From Prorocentrum cordatum (taxonomy: Eukaryota; Sar; Dinophyceae; Prorocentrales; Prorocentraceae), in NCBI GenBank assembly GCA_963575745.1, contig CAUYUJ010002757.1, forward strand, positions 1 to 64,000: a DNA stretch of 64,000 nt, given 5' to 3'. Below are positions 62,470 through 64,000 of the stretch, one piece after another. The position numbers and the translations under genes were made by a program. The notes under the pieces are model-generated. The model had not been told where the DNA came from. It worked only from the letters and a program-made list of their open reading frames with translations, and did no database searches. Every line of letters begins with the position of its first letter. Position 1 is the stretch's first letter.

Positions 62470-63215
62470 CATCCTCATCCTCATCCTCATCCTCATCCTC
62501 ATCCTCCTCCTCCTCCTCATCATCATCAACAACAGCATCCTCATCACCACCTCCTCCTTTTCCTCCTCCTCCCCCTCCTTCTCCTCCGCGTTCTCTTCCT
62601 CGTCCTCGTCCTCGTCATCCTCCTCCTCCTCCTCCTCCTCCTCCTCCTCCTCCTCCTCATACTCCTCCCCCCTCCTCCTCAGCCTCCTGCTCCTCCTCCT
62701 CCCCCTCCTTCTCCGCCTCCTGCTCCTGCTCCTCCTCCTCCTCCTCCTCCTCCTCCTCCTCCTCCTCCTCCCTCATCGTCCTCCTCCTCCTCCTCCACCT
62801 CCTCCTCCTCCTCCTCCTCCACCTCCAACTCCTCCTCTTCCTCCTCCTCCTCCTCCTCCTCCTCTCTCCTCCTCCTCCCTCCAACCTCCTGCTCCTCCTC
62901 CTGCTCCCCCTCCTGCTCCTCCTCCTCCTCCTCCTCTTTCCCCCTCCTCCTCCTCCTCCTCCTTCTCCTCCCCCCTCCTCCTCTTCCCCTCCTCCTCCTC
63001 CTCCGCCTCCTCCTCATCATCCCCTCCCCCTCCCCCTTCCCCTCCTCCCCTCCTCCTCCTCCTCCTCCTTCCTCCTCTCTTCTTCTCCTCCTTCTCCTCC
63101 CCCTCCCCCTCCTCCTCCTCCTCCTCCTCCTCCTCCTCCTCCTCCTCCTCCTCCTCTTCCTCGAGCTCCTCCTCCTCCTCCTCCTCCTCCTTCTCCTCCT
63201 CCTCCCCTTCGAAAA
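57476..63215. repeat. 5.7-kb CTC/CAT triplet microsatellite field
   Basis: Alternating blocks: CTC-rich at 57476-57690, CAT/CAG-rich at 57690-59040, CTC at 59050-60070, CAT at 60075-60240, CTC at 60280-60780, CAT at 60840-61130, CTC at 61180-61445, CAT at 61450-62500, CTC at 62500-63205. Short non-repeat spacers (GTGCTAC and TACTTCTCCTCGTGCTA motifs) recur between blocks. The plus strand is almost free of G. Long frames on both strands (Ser, Leu, His, Asp, Glu, Met runs) follow from the triplets and are not genes. Confidence 0.95.
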
Positions 63216-64000
63216 TCGACAATCGTTGATCGAGGCTTCATGTCGCTAAGCCCTTGGGCCTCCCGAGGGTCTACCAGGGCTGCCCGAGGCGACGGGCTCG
63301 CTCGCAGGAGAGCTCCAAGGAGCCCGCCGCGCACAGATGGTACGCAGCGCGCAAGAGAGGCCTGCCGGGCTGGGCCGCCGCCTCAGCCGGAGGTGCCTAT
63401 GCCGCCCCAGACCCCCGCGGGTCATGGAAAAAACACTCCAGAAGATCTGTCTCTACAGTAAGGGCCCAGCCACAAGAAACCTTCCACAAGAAACCCGATC
63501 CTGAGACCCCAAGACGTCCATCGATGTTTGATGTGGGAACGTCGCGCTATCCATGGCAACACCATCGAAACCTACGAAACCCAAGGCACCCTGGAGGCAA
63601 GCAGGGTGCTTCTTGGCATGGGCTTCCACCGCATGCTCGTCCTCCCGGGGCCCCTTTAACGGACCCCCCGGGGGCCGTCAGCGAAACTGCTCGCGATGAA
63701 GAAAAACAGCGGCCCCAGGGAACGGGGCGAGGTCTTTGCGGGGGGCCCGCGTCATGTGAAAATCAACGACGTCGGGGGCCTGGATCTCGGGTCGGACGCA
63801 AGGGGGGGAATCGCAAAGTGGGGGAGGAGGGAGGAGAGGAGGAGGAGGAGGGGGAGGAGATGGAGGAGGAGGAGGAGGAGGAGGAGGAGGAGGAGGAGGA
63901 GGGCAACGGACGTCTCGAGGGGAATCGCAAAGGGGGTGGGGGGGGGCGAAGCCGCTCAGGGGGCTGGTGGTGATTCCTGGCGCCGTCACGCGCGTTGGGG
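63216..64000. other. Intergenic with family C fragments and a (GGA)n tract
   Basis: No gene recognised. Family C motifs (GACGTCGGGGGCC, CGCGTCATGTGAAAATCA, GGCCCCAGGGAACGG) lie at about 63650-63785. A (GGA)n tract spans about 63825-63902, flanked by two GGGGGAATCGCAAAG-type units (63806 and 63920). Confidence 0.5.

Noticed and set aside
57591-63222. Long open frames (up to 618 codons) through the CTC/CAT field
   Set aside because: They consist only of Ser, Leu, Pro, His, Asp, Glu, Met, Ile or Arg runs dictated by the triplet and are open in several frames on both strands.

Overview
The window is nuclear DNA of a dinoflagellate. The deciding evidence is the dinoflagellate spliced-leader (SL) sequence. 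A perfect 22-nt copy lies on the minus strand at 37831-37852, and slightly damaged copies lie at 50501-50522 and 57455-57475. GC-rich sequence, scattered short exon candidates, abundant short inverted-repeat elements and kilobases of triplet microsatellite fit the same assignment. Genus and species cannot be told from the sequence alone. I see no rRNA, tRNA, CRISPR array or bacterial-style operon.

Most of the window is repetitive. The left part (1-33 kb) is a patchwork of short elements with terminal inverted repeats (TIRs), in about seventeen families that I label A-R for use in this answer (O is not used; P is a dispersed repeat without TIRs). Several copies are nested, and several have readable target-site duplications (TSDs). 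Family A is the best supported: ten copies, and five of them are flanked by 8-bp duplications (four perfect, one 7/8). Family N carries a (CTC)n microsatellite between its TIRs, so some triplet repeats here appear to be cargo of a mobile element. A ~610-bp segment occurs twice in opposite orientation (about 9.93-10.54 kb and 19.77-20.38 kb).

Four pieces of non-LTR (LINE-type) retrotransposons lie on the minus strand. They are an RNase H 3' fragment (2.8-5.6 kb), an internally deleted copy (33.7-37.85 kb), a 3'-truncated ORF1-like copy (49.3-50.5 kb) and a nearly full-length copy with endonuclease, reverse transcriptase and RNase H domains (51.1-57.5 kb). Three of them begin with an SL relic, then a leader of about 180-220 nt, then a protein starting with a C-x2-C-x11-C-x2-C zinc ribbon. 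This implies that trans-spliced mRNA was the template that was copied back.

Host genes are sparse. The clearest is a family GT10 (fucosyltransferase-like) gene on the minus strand, in at least three exons between 40.0 and 38.1 kb. A signal-anchor exon at 44.6-44.0 kb could be its amino terminus; between them lie a 102-bp tandem repeat and a 1.45-kb array of a GGCGCACCT unit. Isolated candidate exons lie at 32.7, 45.5, 46.6 and 48.0 kb. From 57.5 to 63.2 kb the DNA is almost pure CTC/CAT triplet repeat; its long open frames are artefacts of that composition.
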